DNA from: Lachnospiraceae bacterium | GTDB taxonomy: Bacteria > Bacillota > Clostridia > Lachnospirales > Lachnospiraceae | Length of the DNA stretch: 64,000 bases | Direction: 5' to 3' | NCBI GenBank assembly: GCA_022793375.1 | Contig: JAAWCS010000073.1 | Coordinates: 1 to 64,000 of the forward strand | Shown here: piece by piece, positions 16,339 through 24,447 of the stretch | How positions within the stretch are numbered: the stretch's first letter is position 1 | Layout: every line of letters begins with the position of its first letter | Made by a program: the position numbers and the translations under genes | Notes under the pieces: generated by a model | What the model saw: the letters and a program-made list of their open reading frames with translations, nothing else | What the model was told of the DNA's origin: nothing | Database searches by the model: none

Positions 16339-16443
16339 GGAATTTTGCTTCTGGGTATTGAAACACATCGAAACTCTATGCTATAATCATCCGGTATTTA
16401 TATGCTCTTTGCAAATATACCACCTAAGGAGATGAAAATCGTT

Positions 16444-17541
16444 ATGAAACTGGGAATCGTAGGGCTGCCAAACGTAGGAAAAAGCACCTTATTCAATTCA
16501 CTGACCAAAGCGGGCGCCGAGTCGGCCAACTACCCGTTCTGCACCATAGACCCCAATGTCGGCGTTGTCGCCGTTCCGGATTTCCGGCTCAAACTCTTGA
16601 CCGATCTGTACCATTCCCGCAAGACGACCCCCGCCGTCATTGAATTTGTCGATATCGCCGGACTTGTCAAGGGCGCTTCCAAGGGAGAAGGGCTGGGCAA
16701 TCAGTTTTTGGCCAACATCCGCGAGGTGGATGCCATTGTCCACGTCGTCCGCTGTTTTGAGGACAGCAATATCGTCCATGTGGACGGCAGCATCGATCCT
16801 CTGCGCGATATTGAAACCATCAACCTCGAGCTGATCTTTTCCGATCTGGAAATCCTTGAGCGCCGCATTTCCAAGACAAACCGCGCCGCCATGAACGACA
16901 AAGCCCTGGCCAAAGAGCTGGAGGTTCTCAGACGGATCCAGGCGCATCTGGAAGCGGGCAGTCTCGCCAAGACGCTGGCCTTTGAAGATGAGGACGAACT
17001 TTCGTTCGTACAGTCCTTAAATCTCCTGACCTGGAAACCGGTCATCTTTGCCGCCAACGTGGCCGAGGACGACCTCGCGGACGAAGCCGCCGCCAACCCC
17101 TTTGTCCAAAAAGTACGGGAGTATGCTGCCCAGACCGGCAGCGAGGTCTTTGTCGTCTGCGCCCAGATTGAGCAGGAGCTGTCCGAATTGGACGACGAGG
17201 AAAAACAGATGTTCCTTGAGGACCTGGGTCTTGCGGAATCCGGCCTGGACAAGCTCATCAAAGCCAGCTACTCCCTGTTGGGTCTCATCAGCTACCTGAC
17301 GGCCGGCGAACAGGAAACACGCGCCTGGACCATCAAAAAAGGAGCCAAAGCGCCCCAGGCTGCCGGTAAAATCCACTCCGATTTTGAGCGCGGCTTTATA
17401 CGTGCCGAGGTCGTCAATTACCAGGATCTGCTGGAGGCCGGCGCCTACGCCGCCGCCAAGGAAAAAGGGCTGGTCGGCCTGGAGGGCAAGGAGTACATTG
17501 TAAAAGACGGGGATGTGATCCTTTTCCGCTTTAACGTATAA
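16444..17541 (+). CDS. ychF: Ribosome-associated GTPase/ATPase YchF
   Basis: 365 residues, the normal length. The Obg-related P-loop GLPNVGKST is near residue 6-14. FVDIAGLVKGASKGEGLGNQFL follows as the G3 region, and the C-terminal TGS-like domain ends KEYIVKDGDVILFRFNV. YchF binds ribosomes and nucleotides, preferring ATP, and is linked to translation and stress responses. The ATG at 16444 is chosen as the family start; AAGGAG lies 12 bases upstream, and an ATG at 16432 directly abuts the ribosome site and is unlikely. Confidence 0.97.
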   Translation: MKLGIVGLPNVGKSTLFNSLTKAGAESANYPFCTIDPNVGVVAVPDFRLKLLTDLYHSRKTTPAVIEFVDIAGLVKGASKGEGLGNQFLANIREVDAIVHVVRCFEDSNIVHVDGSIDPLRDIETINLELIFSDLEILERRISKTNRAAMNDKALAKELEVLRRIQAHLEAGSLAKTLAFEDEDELSFVQSLNLLTWKPVIFAANVAEDDLADEAAANPFVQKVREYAAQTGSEVFVVCAQIEQELSELDDEEKQMFLEDLGLAESGLDKLIKASYSLLGLISYLTAGEQETRAWTIKKGAKAPQAAGKIHSDFERGFIRAEVVNYQDLLEAGAYAAAKEKGLVGLEGKEYIVKDGDVILFRFNV

Positions 17542-17565
17542 ACATATCGGCGCCGGCCCGCTCGC

Positions 17566-18141
17566 TTACGCTTCTTCATAAAAGGCGGCCAGCTTCTTGC
17601 GGGCCCGGTGCAGATAGGTCCGCACATTTTCGGTGCGGATCCCCAGAAGTTTCCCGATTTCCCTGTCGTTGCGCTCATTTCCGTATTTTTCCCTCAGCAA
17701 AGCCTGATCCCGGGTATCCAGCTGAGCAAACGCTTTTTCTAAGCGCACGTTATTCTCCTCTCTTGTCTCCTTCTGCAGGAAATATTCCTCCGGTGTCAGA
17801 ATATCCGAAGATAGTTCCTGGCAGTCCTCGCTGTCGATGCTGTCGCAAAAGCCCAGCAGACGGCATTTGGTCAGCCGCCGCCCTTCATCGATCGCCAGAT
17901 TGCGCATCGCGCTGCTCATATAAGAAAGACGGCCCGCCAGCGTCCGCTCCTTCAAATCCTCAACATGTTTTACCATCCGCAAAAAACCCTCCTGCAGCAA
18001 ATCCTCCCGATCCTCCCGACAAATCTGCGGTCCGAGGATTTCTTCGATTATCCGGTCCGCCATATTGTGTCCCTTATTATATAATTCCGTAATAATATCG
18101 TCGGCTTCCTTATCGTCCAGTACTTTTCTTTCGTATCGCAT
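17566..18141 (-). CDS. Sigma-70 family RNA polymerase sigma factor (ECF-like)
   Basis: 191 residues with region 2 (about 35-95, REDLLQEGFLRMVKHVED) and region 4 (about 135-190, DREIGKLLGIRTENVRTYLHRARKKL). It lacks region 3, so it is of the small, alternative type. The ATG at 18141 follows GGGGGAAG; a GTG at 18180 in frame is less likely. No anti-sigma gene is adjacent: ychF converges on one side and a MATE gene follows on the other. Target genes are unknown. Confidence 0.85.
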   Translation of the reverse strand: MRYERKVLDDKEADDIITELYNKGHNMADRIIEEILGPQICREDREDLLQEGFLRMVKHVEDLKERTLAGRLSYMSSAMRNLAIDEGRRLTKCRLLGFCDSIDSEDCQELSSDILTPEEYFLQKETREENNVRLEKAFAQLDTRDQALLREKYGNERNDREIGKLLGIRTENVRTYLHRARKKLAAFYEEA

Positions 18142-18234
18142 GTCATCTTCCCCCAGCCTGCTTTGCCAGGATGCTGTCACCTGCCTGCGTTTCCTTCATG
18201 CCCTTTGACGCCATCCTTCTATAATATTAAACGG

Positions 18235-18269
18235 AAAAAAAGAGAGGATGCAACAGATTTTCCTGCATC
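18235..18269 (-). terminator. Intrinsic terminator of the MATE gene
   Basis: On the minus strand GATGCA and TGCATC pair around an 11-base loop and are followed by CTCTC and a run of seven Ts. Confidence 0.75.
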
Positions 18270-18317
18270 TTCCCTTTTTTCCTTTTTTTGTAAATTTTCG
18301 CCAAACAGCTCTTTTCC

Positions 18318-19697
18318 TCAGGAAAGGCTCTCCTGCTTTCTTCCTCCCTCCAAACTGCGAAACAGACGGTACAAGACAACGACCGCCGCCACGGCCAGCA
18401 CTACCTCCGCCGTTGCCTGCGCATAAGCCAGGCCGTACAAAGGCCAAAGCGCATTCAAAAGATAGAGCGCCGGAATCTCCAGCACAATTTTACGCAGCAG
18501 CGCAAATACCAGCGCTTTTTTGCCCAAGCCGCAGGCCTGGAACACGCCTACCGCCAAAAAATCCATACACAAAAACGGCAGCGACAAACACATGCCGCGC
18601 AAAAAATACGTCCCATAGGCCACAATCGTCTCCCTTTTCATAAACAACCGTGTCAGCGTCCCGGCCCCCAAAAAATATCCGGCCGCTACCAGCAGCATAA
18701 AAGACAACGCCAGCCGCGCCGTAAAAAAGAAGGTCTTTTTCATCCGCTTTACATTCCCGCCGGCATAATTATAGCTGATTAAAGGCATAATTCCCTGGGA
18801 GAATCCCAGCGCAATCTGCAGCGGCACCATATTCACCTTTTGTGAGATCCCCATCGCCGCTACCGCGTCCGAGCCGAAAGAGGATGTAAAATTGTTCAGA
18901 ACCGTCATCCCGGTCACATTCAGCAAATTTTGAATCGAAGCCGGAATTCCCACGCCGCATACTCCCATCACAATCGCCCGGCTGGGGCAAAACATCGACG
19001 GCCGGATGCACACATAGGTATGTTTCCTTTTCACATACAGCAATACAAAGAAATACATACAGGCCGCGCAGTTGGACAGAAACGTAGCCAGTCCTGCGCC
19101 GGAGGCTCCCATTCCCAGCCCCCAGGGCATAATAAAAAACGGATCGAGAATCATATTTAAGACGCAGCCGCTCATCGTACCGATGCTGGCATGCAGAGAT
19201 GCCCCCTCCGAACGGACCATGTATGCCAGCACCACATTCATAATCGCCGGCGCGGCCCCGCAGCTCACCGTCCATTTCAGATAATCCGCCGTTGCCGTCA
19301 CCGTCTCCGGATCGGCCCCCAGCACCTGCAAAAGCGGCTGCCGAAACGCCGTATACCCCAAGGAAAACAAAACGCCGCTGATTAACGCACAGTAGAAGCC
19401 AAAAGCCGAACTGCGGCGCACCGTGTCATAATCCTTCTGCCCCAGCGACCGGCTCATCATGCTGGAGGTCCCCACTCCAAACAAATTATTGACCGCGTTA
19501 AACGCCAGCAGCACCGGCGCCGCCAGCGTAACCGCCGCATTCTCGATCGGATTATTCAGCATTCCCACAAAATACGTATCCGCCAGATTATAGATCACCA
19601 TCACCAGCGAACTGATAATCGTAGGAATCGACATTGTCATAACCGCCTTGGGAATCGGCGTCCGCTCAAATAACTGTATCTTTTGCTCGTTATCCAT
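18318..19697 (-). CDS. MATE family efflux transporter
   Basis: 459 residues with 12 predicted membrane helices in two MatE repeats. Typical parts are IYNLADTYFVGMLNNP at helix 1-2, FGVGTSSMMSRSLGQKDYD, ILDPFFIMPWGLGMGASGAGLAT and, in the second half, VNMVPLQIALGFSQGIMPLISYNYAGG. It probably exports drugs or other small cations using a sodium or proton gradient; the substrate is unknown. The ATG at 19697 follows AAGGGGTAAGGAA. It lies just after the broken DUF1016 gene on the same strand. Confidence 0.92.
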   Translation of the reverse strand: MDNEQKIQLFERTPIPKAVMTMSIPTIISSLVMVIYNLADTYFVGMLNNPIENAAVTLAAPVLLAFNAVNNLFGVGTSSMMSRSLGQKDYDTVRRSSAFGFYCALISGVLFSLGYTAFRQPLLQVLGADPETVTATADYLKWTVSCGAAPAIMNVVLAYMVRSEGASLHASIGTMSGCVLNMILDPFFIMPWGLGMGASGAGLATFLSNCAACMYFFVLLYVKRKHTYVCIRPSMFCPSRAIVMGVCGVGIPASIQNLLNVTGMTVLNNFTSSFGSDAVAAMGISQKVNMVPLQIALGFSQGIMPLISYNYAGGNVKRMKKTFFFTARLALSFMLLVAAGYFLGAGTLTRLFMKRETIVAYGTYFLRGMCLSLPFLCMDFLAVGVFQACGLGKKALVFALLRKIVLEIPALYLLNALWPLYGLAYAQATAEVVLAVAAVVVLYRLFRSLEGGRKQESLS

Positions 19698-19741
19698 TTC
19701 CTTACCCCTTCATGTATTCTCCATTTCAGGCTTCCTGCATA

Positions 19742-20724
19742 CTATTTAAACTCTTGTTCTATTTCTTCAATTGTAGGCATTGACCCTCTAAAATCTTTTG
19801 GAAATAAAGAATTAAGCTGATACTCTGATATACCTATTGGTTCCCTTGAACTTTCCAGCGCATATTTTGCCAGCACATTATCTTTTGTTTTGCAAATAAT
19901 CAATCCTATCGTTTGATTATCTCCATCTTTTCTTAATATGTGATTAACTGCTGCTACATATGTCCCTAACTGTCCAATATCACGAGAATTAAATTCGACT
20001 ACCTTTACTTCTACAACAACATAACAATGTAATCTGATATTATAAAAAAGCATATCGAGAAATTCTTCTGTTTTTCCTATCAGTAAGCGATATTCTCTCC
20101 CTACAAAAGCAAAACCTGTACGAGTCCTTTGTCATTTCCTGGGCTAAACCACTTTGGGCATCGGGCAAGGACTCTTTAAAATTAGTTATTGCACGACCTT
20201 GACGCTCAAAAAGATCTGTATCCAAAAAGTTCAGCAATACTGCGCGAGACCAGGCATTTTCTCTTACCTGATTTACGTAAAAACTTGCCTTCAAAGGATT
20301 ATCACGACATTTATCAATAATCGCTTTCAGATGTCCCCATGGAATAGAAAATAAATTGGCCCCAACTTGAGGCAGTATTTCCAATTCGACAGATGAAACA
20401 CTTTCCGCCCCAACTTGGGGCAGATTTTCCTGAGATATAGAAAACAACTCATAAAATCGTTTCATAATATCTAAGATTGGTCACAGAAAACCCTTTCACA
20501 TCCGGCAGCAAGTGAAGCATATCATTGCTGAGGTTTTCAAAAAAATTACTCCCCCATCGATGTTCAGCATGCAAATTTACAATATCTTTACCAAGTGACC
20601 AATAAAATTCCAACATTTCCACATTGACATGGAGGGCTGCTTTTATCTGGCTTTGCTGATATCTTTGGCTGACTTTCTGAATCCATATCTTATATTCTTC
20701 ATCCATCTTAATCAAATTACGCAT
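19742..20724 (-). pseudogene. Broken PDDEXK nuclease gene of the DUF1016 (YhcG) family
   Basis: Three frames together rebuild most of a DUF1016 protein. Frame one (from 20724) holds the N-terminal part to FSVTNLRY. A one-base insertion near 20465 (TATTATG where TATATG would keep frame) shifts to frame two, MKRFYELFS through WSRAVLLNFLDTDLFERQG and AQEMTKDSY. There about 30 residues are missing and the sequence jumps to GFAFVGREYRLLIGKTEEF in a third frame, which runs through VVVEVKVVEFNSRDIGQL to the stop. A GTAC microhomology may explain the deletion. Intact relatives are putative nucleases near restriction or defence genes. The start overlaps the preceding gene by 8 bases. Confidence 0.9.
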
Positions 20725-21307
20725 CTTTTATTCTCCCATACGCCCACTGCCCCAAGCAAAACGTCAATCCCCCCAAAAACCCGCAAATAATATCGCCCAT
20801 CGTATCCGTATTCCCATGCTGTACCTCCATCCCAAACAGCTGATCCGCCGAAAACTCCCCGATTTCCCACGCGCCCGCGCACATTCCCGCAAATACAAAC
20901 GCGGCCAGCAAAAGCACTACCTGATCCTGCGGCATCCTCCGCCATTTCAGGAGATAGCGCATCCCGGTATACCCGATGGCTCCCAGCACAATTCCGCTGA
21001 AATAGTGAACAAAGCGATCCCATCCCGGCAGTTTATCGTACATCAAATAAATAGAACCGGCCCCGGCCAGCACCACAAACACAAGCGCCGGCAGATAGAT
21101 CGTCATCGGGAACCGGAACAGCGCCAGCGATACGGCCCCTACCGCCAGCAGCATACCGATTACATCCGTCGTCTCTGCCGCCGGCTCTAATACCCGAAAT
21201 ACGATCATCAGAACCAGCGCTGCCGCTGAAATCATCCATTTTTGCTTCTTCTCCTTCGCTGAAACCTCCTCGGTTATCCTGTTCTGCAATTGTTTTTTCT
21301 CTGTCAT
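20717..21307 (-). CDS. Hypothetical integral membrane protein (DUF2238/YjdF-like)
   Basis: 196 residues. A charged N-terminal 24 residues is followed by about five hydrophobic segments. The block WDRFVHYFSGIVLG, then GAWEIGEFSADQLFG and GNTDTMGDIICGFLGG, is shared with a family of small membrane proteins of unknown function. The start follows AAAGGAG and lies 24 bases after the MFS gene, so the two are probably one operon. Nothing in it points to a reaction. Confidence 0.7.
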   Translation of the reverse strand: MTEKKQLQNRITEEVSAKEKKQKWMISAAALVLMIVFRVLEPAAETTDVIGMLLAVGAVSLALFRFPMTIYLPALVFVVLAGAGSIYLMYDKLPGWDRFVHYFSGIVLGAIGYTGMRYLLKWRRMPQDQVVLLLAAFVFAGMCAGAWEIGEFSADQLFGMEVQHGNTDTMGDIICGFLGGLTFCLGQWAYGRIKDA

Positions 21308-21331
21308 TGTCCGCTCCTTTCCGTCGCTTCC

Positions 21332-22612
21332 TTATTCTTTCTCCTGGCGCATGCCGTCCGGCTCCTTGCCTTCGTTTGGCAGTGCCTGAAACACCCGCTT
21401 TGTGCTCACGGCAAGCACGGACGATGCCGCCGCGGCCAGCAGAATCACCACAAACTCCCTCCCCCGCAAGCGTTCAAACAGCACGCCGTAGAGCACATTG
21501 CCCAGAGGCTGCGCGCACATGGATATGGTGAGAATCACCGACATCACCTTTCCAATCAAATGCTTTGGCGTTTCCGCCTGTACAAACGATATCATCCGCA
21601 CGGTAAAAACCGTTGCAAGTATCATAATCAAAAAGCAAAAGAAAGTCAATATGCCATAACTTACCAGGTCCGGAAACCCAAAAAACAGCGATACCCCGAT
21701 CGGAACCAGGCACAGCGCCGCCGCAATCACCAGGTTTCCCGTTTTTCGAATATTCATTCGTCCCCCAAAAATACCGGCCGCCATCCCGCCCAGCAGGCCG
21801 CCCATCGCCAGCGCTCCCTGCGCAAAGCCGTACAGCTGATTGGCTTTCTCCGAAAGTACAAACACCTCCGTAACCAGCCAGGGCATTCCTACAAGAATCA
21901 AAGAAGATAAAAAGAGATTGATTCCGCACGCAATCTGCGTCACCTTTCCGATCACCGGCCTTTCCCGGCGGATAAAACGGATACTCTCCATAAAGTCAGC
22001 CCGCACAATATCGCGGATCCTTCCGCCGCTGCTCTGCTTTTGGAACGGAATCTTTATAAAAATTTCCATAATGGCCGACAGCGTAAAGCAGGCCGCGCAG
22101 ACCCACAGCAAGGGCCGCAGTCCGCAGACGCTGTATAAAATCCCGCCCAGAGCCGGCCCCAGAAGGGAAGAAAACGAGCTCACCACATTGATTACCGCAT
22201 TGGCCGTCATCAGATTATCCCGTTTTACCAGCGCCGGAATACTGGCCTGCACGGAGGGCTGATAGGCTCCGGCAATCCCATATAGAAGCATCAGCGTCAA
22301 AGTGAGAAGCAGCACCAGCGACTCTCCCTCCAGGCACATCGAAAAGCCCAGGGTTACCGCAGCCGTAAAAAAGTCGAGTACCACCATAATCGTTCTTTTA
22401 TTCACGCGGTCCGCCACAATGCCGCCAATCGGCGAAAAGACAATCGACGGAACAAGCGCCCAGGCCGTAACCGTTCCCAAAAGAACCGACGAGCCGGTCT
22501 GATTCAGCAGATACAGCGGCAGCGCAAAACGGATCACCGCGTTGCCAAACAATGAAATGATTTGTCCGATCACAACCAATGTAAAATCTCTTGTAAACAA
22601 TCCTCGATTCAT
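21332..22612 (-). CDS. MFS transporter, drug-exporter type
   Basis: 426 residues with 12 membrane helices. The helix 2-3 loop has FSPIGGIVADRVNKRT, the MFS motif A variant. It resembles the MefA/enterobactin-exporter-like branch (GYQPSVQASIPALV-like segment AGAYQPSVQASIPALV, LLGPALGGIL). It probably exports a drug or siderophore-like molecule by proton antiport. A TetR-family gene lies just upstream on the same strand, and an operator-like palindrome overlaps its promoter region, so it is likely repressed by that regulator and induced by its substrate. Confidence 0.9.
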   Translation of the reverse strand: MNRGLFTRDFTLVVIGQIISLFGNAVIRFALPLYLLNQTGSSVLLGTVTAWALVPSIVFSPIGGIVADRVNKRTIMVVLDFFTAAVTLGFSMCLEGESLVLLLTLTLMLLYGIAGAYQPSVQASIPALVKRDNLMTANAVINVVSSFSSLLGPALGGILYSVCGLRPLLWVCAACFTLSAIMEIFIKIPFQKQSSGGRIRDIVRADFMESIRFIRRERPVIGKVTQIACGINLFLSSLILVGMPWLVTEVFVLSEKANQLYGFAQGALAMGGLLGGMAAGIFGGRMNIRKTGNLVIAAALCLVPIGVSLFFGFPDLVSYGILTFFCFLIMILATVFTVRMISFVQAETPKHLIGKVMSVILTISMCAQPLGNVLYGVLFERLRGREFVVILLAAAASSVLAVSTKRVFQALPNEGKEPDGMRQEKE

Positions 22613-22672
22613 AACATTCCTCCCGTATGTTTTGTTCTCAAACTTCTTTTCAATTCTTTTGCCCCTTTTATA

Positions 22673-22689
22673 ATACCAACTGTCGGTAT
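22673..22689. promoter_or_regulatory. Probable TetR operator ahead of the MFS gene
   Basis: ATACC at 22673-22677 and GGTAT at 22685-22689 form an inverted repeat; with inner bases the arms read ATACCAAC and ATACCGAC. It overlaps a TATTAT -10-like site for the MFS gene. A related palindrome with ATACC/GGTAT arms lies ahead of the tetR gene. Confidence 0.65.
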
Positions 22690-22756
22690 GTGTTTGAGTA
22701 AAAATAACCCCGCGCCATTCTCGGCAGCGGTATATGCAAAAATCTCCCGATCCGCG

Positions 22757-23410
22757 CTATTTATGTTCCTGGTAAAGCGCCGTCAGTTCTTTAATCCGGT
22801 CAATCATTTCCTGATCCAGCAAATCCAGCCCTAAGCCCCGCAGCATCTCGTCAAATACCATAATCTTCTGATACGATTCCTCCACACTGCTGTCAAATAC
22901 CATCGGATTGAGCCAGATATTTGCCACAAGCATAATTAACTCTGCCAGCGCCTGCGGATATTTTGTCCGAATGGAACCGTCCGCCCCCCCCTGCCGAATA
23001 ATCGGCAGAATATAGTCGGGCGCTACATTTTCAATCGTATCCTGCAGCATGCTGCTTAACAGCTTCGGATTATTGTGAAAATCCGGGGCAAAGGTAAAAA
23101 TATCCTCCTGTACCGGCCTTTGAATGGACATTTTAAAAATCATCCGCAGCTTTTCGGCCCCGCTCAAATCATTGCGGTCGCGGATCTGCGCCAGCAATAG
23201 GTTCGACTCCTCCGTCATACGATTTGTTACGGCCTCCAAAATCTCCTCCTTGGACCGAAAGTGATGATAAATCGCTCCTTTGCTGAGTCCGCCCAACTGG
23301 CTGATAATATCCTGTATGGATGTACGCTCATATCCTTTTTCCATAAACAGTCGAAAAGCCACGTCCAAAATCCTCTGAACGGTCTCTTCCGGGTGTTTGT
23401 TGCGCGCCAT
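22757..23410 (-). CDS. TetR/AcrR family transcriptional regulator
   Basis: 217 residues. The N-terminal HTH (about residues 10-58) has QRILDVAFRLFMEKGYERTSIQDI and the recognition helix with KGAIYHHFRSKEEIL. The C-terminal ligand domain is not family-specific. The ATG at 23410 has GGAGGAAAAGA upstream; a longer frame from 23446 lacks a ribosome site and runs into the operator. The gene precedes the MFS exporter on the same strand, and two related ATACC-GGTAT palindromes flank it, which fits an autoregulated repressor of efflux. Confidence 0.88.
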   Translation of the reverse strand: MARNKHPEETVQRILDVAFRLFMEKGYERTSIQDIISQLGGLSKGAIYHHFRSKEEILEAVTNRMTEESNLLLAQIRDRNDLSGAEKLRMIFKMSIQRPVQEDIFTFAPDFHNNPKLLSSMLQDTIENVAPDYILPIIRQGGADGSIRTKYPQALAELIMLVANIWLNPMVFDSSVEESYQKIMVFDEMLRGLGLDLLDQEMIDRIKELTALYQEHK

Positions 23411-23447
23411 ATTCTTTTCCTCCGGAAATCGGGATGCTGTCATCATA

Positions 23448-23464
23448 ACATACCATCGGTATGT
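23448..23464. promoter_or_regulatory. Probable TetR operator between tetR and a divergent promoter
   Basis: ACATACC and GGTATGT are a perfect inverted repeat around ATC. The site lies 37 bases ahead of the tetR start and 14 bases ahead of the -35 box of the plus-strand promoter at 23478, so one regulator could control both directions. Confidence 0.65.
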
Positions 23465-23477
23465 ATGTCAAGGGCAA

Positions 23478-23505
23478 TTGACAATAAGCGCTGATTGTTT
23501 ATAAT
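23478..23505 (+). promoter_or_regulatory. Near-consensus promoter, divergent from tetR
   Basis: TTGACA and TATAAT with a 16-bp spacer on the plus strand. The next genes on this strand are many kilobases away, so it must serve a short transcript: the candidate small protein at 23546 or a small RNA. Confidence 0.75.
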
Positions 23506-23545
23506 ATGTATGTTGCCGCAGCATGCAAGGAAAGGAACGGACAAT

Positions 23546-23659
23546 ATGTCCAAACCGTTTCCGTATGTATGCCCGCCGGGCACACCAAAATGCGCCGGGC
23601 AAACGCATTTGCAGTCTTGCCCGGCGCAGGCCATACGGCTTTATCCTCCAACCATTTAG
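23546..23659 (+). CDS. Candidate 37-residue small protein with three cysteines
   Basis: An ATG at 23546, with AAGGAAAGGAACGG starting 18 bases upstream, opens a 37-codon frame ending at TAG 23657-23659. It begins MSKPFPYVCPPGTPKC and has a third Cys in QSCPAQA. A near-perfect promoter lies 40 bases upstream. I recognise no family. The cysteines suggest metal binding or a disulfide. A 12-bp inverted repeat runs through the second half of the frame, so the transcript could instead be a structured RNA or the hairpin could simply end the opposing SDR transcript. Its stop overlaps the SDR stop codon tail to tail. Confidence 0.4.
   Translation: MSKPFPYVCPPGTPKCAGQTHLQSCPAQAIRLYPPTI
23591..23628. 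terminator. Perfect 12-bp inverted repeat after the SDR gene
   Basis: TGCGCCGGGCAA and TTGCCCGGCGCA pair around 14 bases. On the minus strand it is followed by TTTT, making it a modest terminator for the PTS-SDR operon; on the plus strand it lies inside the small ORF. Confidence 0.55.
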
Positions 23660-24429
23660 TTTCTCCACTCTCCGCCCGTCACATTGATCGCCTGTCCTGT
23701 CATATAAGAGGATTGTTCCCCTGCCAGGAAAAGCAGTACGTTCGTGATTTCATCCATCCCGCATAAACGCCCCATCGGGATACGGGATGCAAAACGCGGC
23801 ATCACCTCTTCTACTGCGATGTTCCGCTTTTTGGCATAGTCGACACTTTGTTCATCCCACATATGAGTCAGTACGATTCCCGGGCAAACCGCATTGCAGC
23901 GGATATGATCCTTGGCAAATTCCAGAGCAACCGACTGCGTCAGCCCGATCACCCCGGCTTTCGACGCGCAGTAAGGCGCGTATTGATCCGAAGCTTTCTT
24001 TCCGGCAATCGATGAAAAATTGATGATCGTGCCGCCGCCGTTTTTTATCATTGCTCCTGCCGCCGCTTGACAGCCATAAAACGTACCGCTTAAATTTATA
24101 TTCAGCGTCCTTTGCCACAATTCCTCCGTACAATCCAGAAACGGAACAATCTTTGTGATGCCGGCCGCATTGATCCAGACATCTATTGTCCCAAATTTAT
24201 CGCAGACTTGTTTGGCCGCCGCAAAGACCTCCGCCTTTACAGCCACATCCGTTTGGATCGCCAGCGCTTCGGTTTTGCTTTCCCATACGGCCTTTGCCGT
24301 TTCTTCGGCCGCTTCCCGATTATAATCCAGGATTGCCACCCGGGCACCCTCTCCTGCAAACCGCAGAGCCGCTCCGCGTCCAATTCCGCTGCCGGCCCCT
24401 GTTATTACTACTGTTTTTCCCTGAAACAT
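23656..24429 (-). CDS. SDR family oxidoreductase, probably a sugar-alcohol(-phosphate) dehydrogenase
   Basis: 257 residues of classical short-chain dehydrogenase: cofactor motif TGAGSGIG (about 11-18), NAAG in place of NNAG, catalytic Ser in NFSSIAG and the Tyr-x3-Lys pair in YCASK. The residue after the second beta strand is Asp (ILDYN), which favours NAD. It follows a mannitol-type PTS permease gene by 18 bases, so it probably oxidises the phosphorylated polyol brought in by that permease, as sorbitol-6-phosphate dehydrogenases do. Annotation as acetoin reductase or 3-oxoacyl-ACP reductase would be generic and less in keeping with the context. Confidence 0.8.
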   Translation of the reverse strand: MFQGKTVVITGAGSGIGRGAALRFAGEGARVAILDYNREAAEETAKAVWESKTEALAIQTDVAVKAEVFAAAKQVCDKFGTIDVWINAAGITKIVPFLDCTEELWQRTLNINLSGTFYGCQAAAGAMIKNGGGTIINFSSIAGKKASDQYAPYCASKAGVIGLTQSVALEFAKDHIRCNAVCPGIVLTHMWDEQSVDYAKKRNIAVEEVMPRFASRIPMGRLCGMDEITNVLLFLAGEQSSYMTGQAINVTGGEWRN

Positions 24430-24447
24430 CCTTTCATCGCCTCCCTT

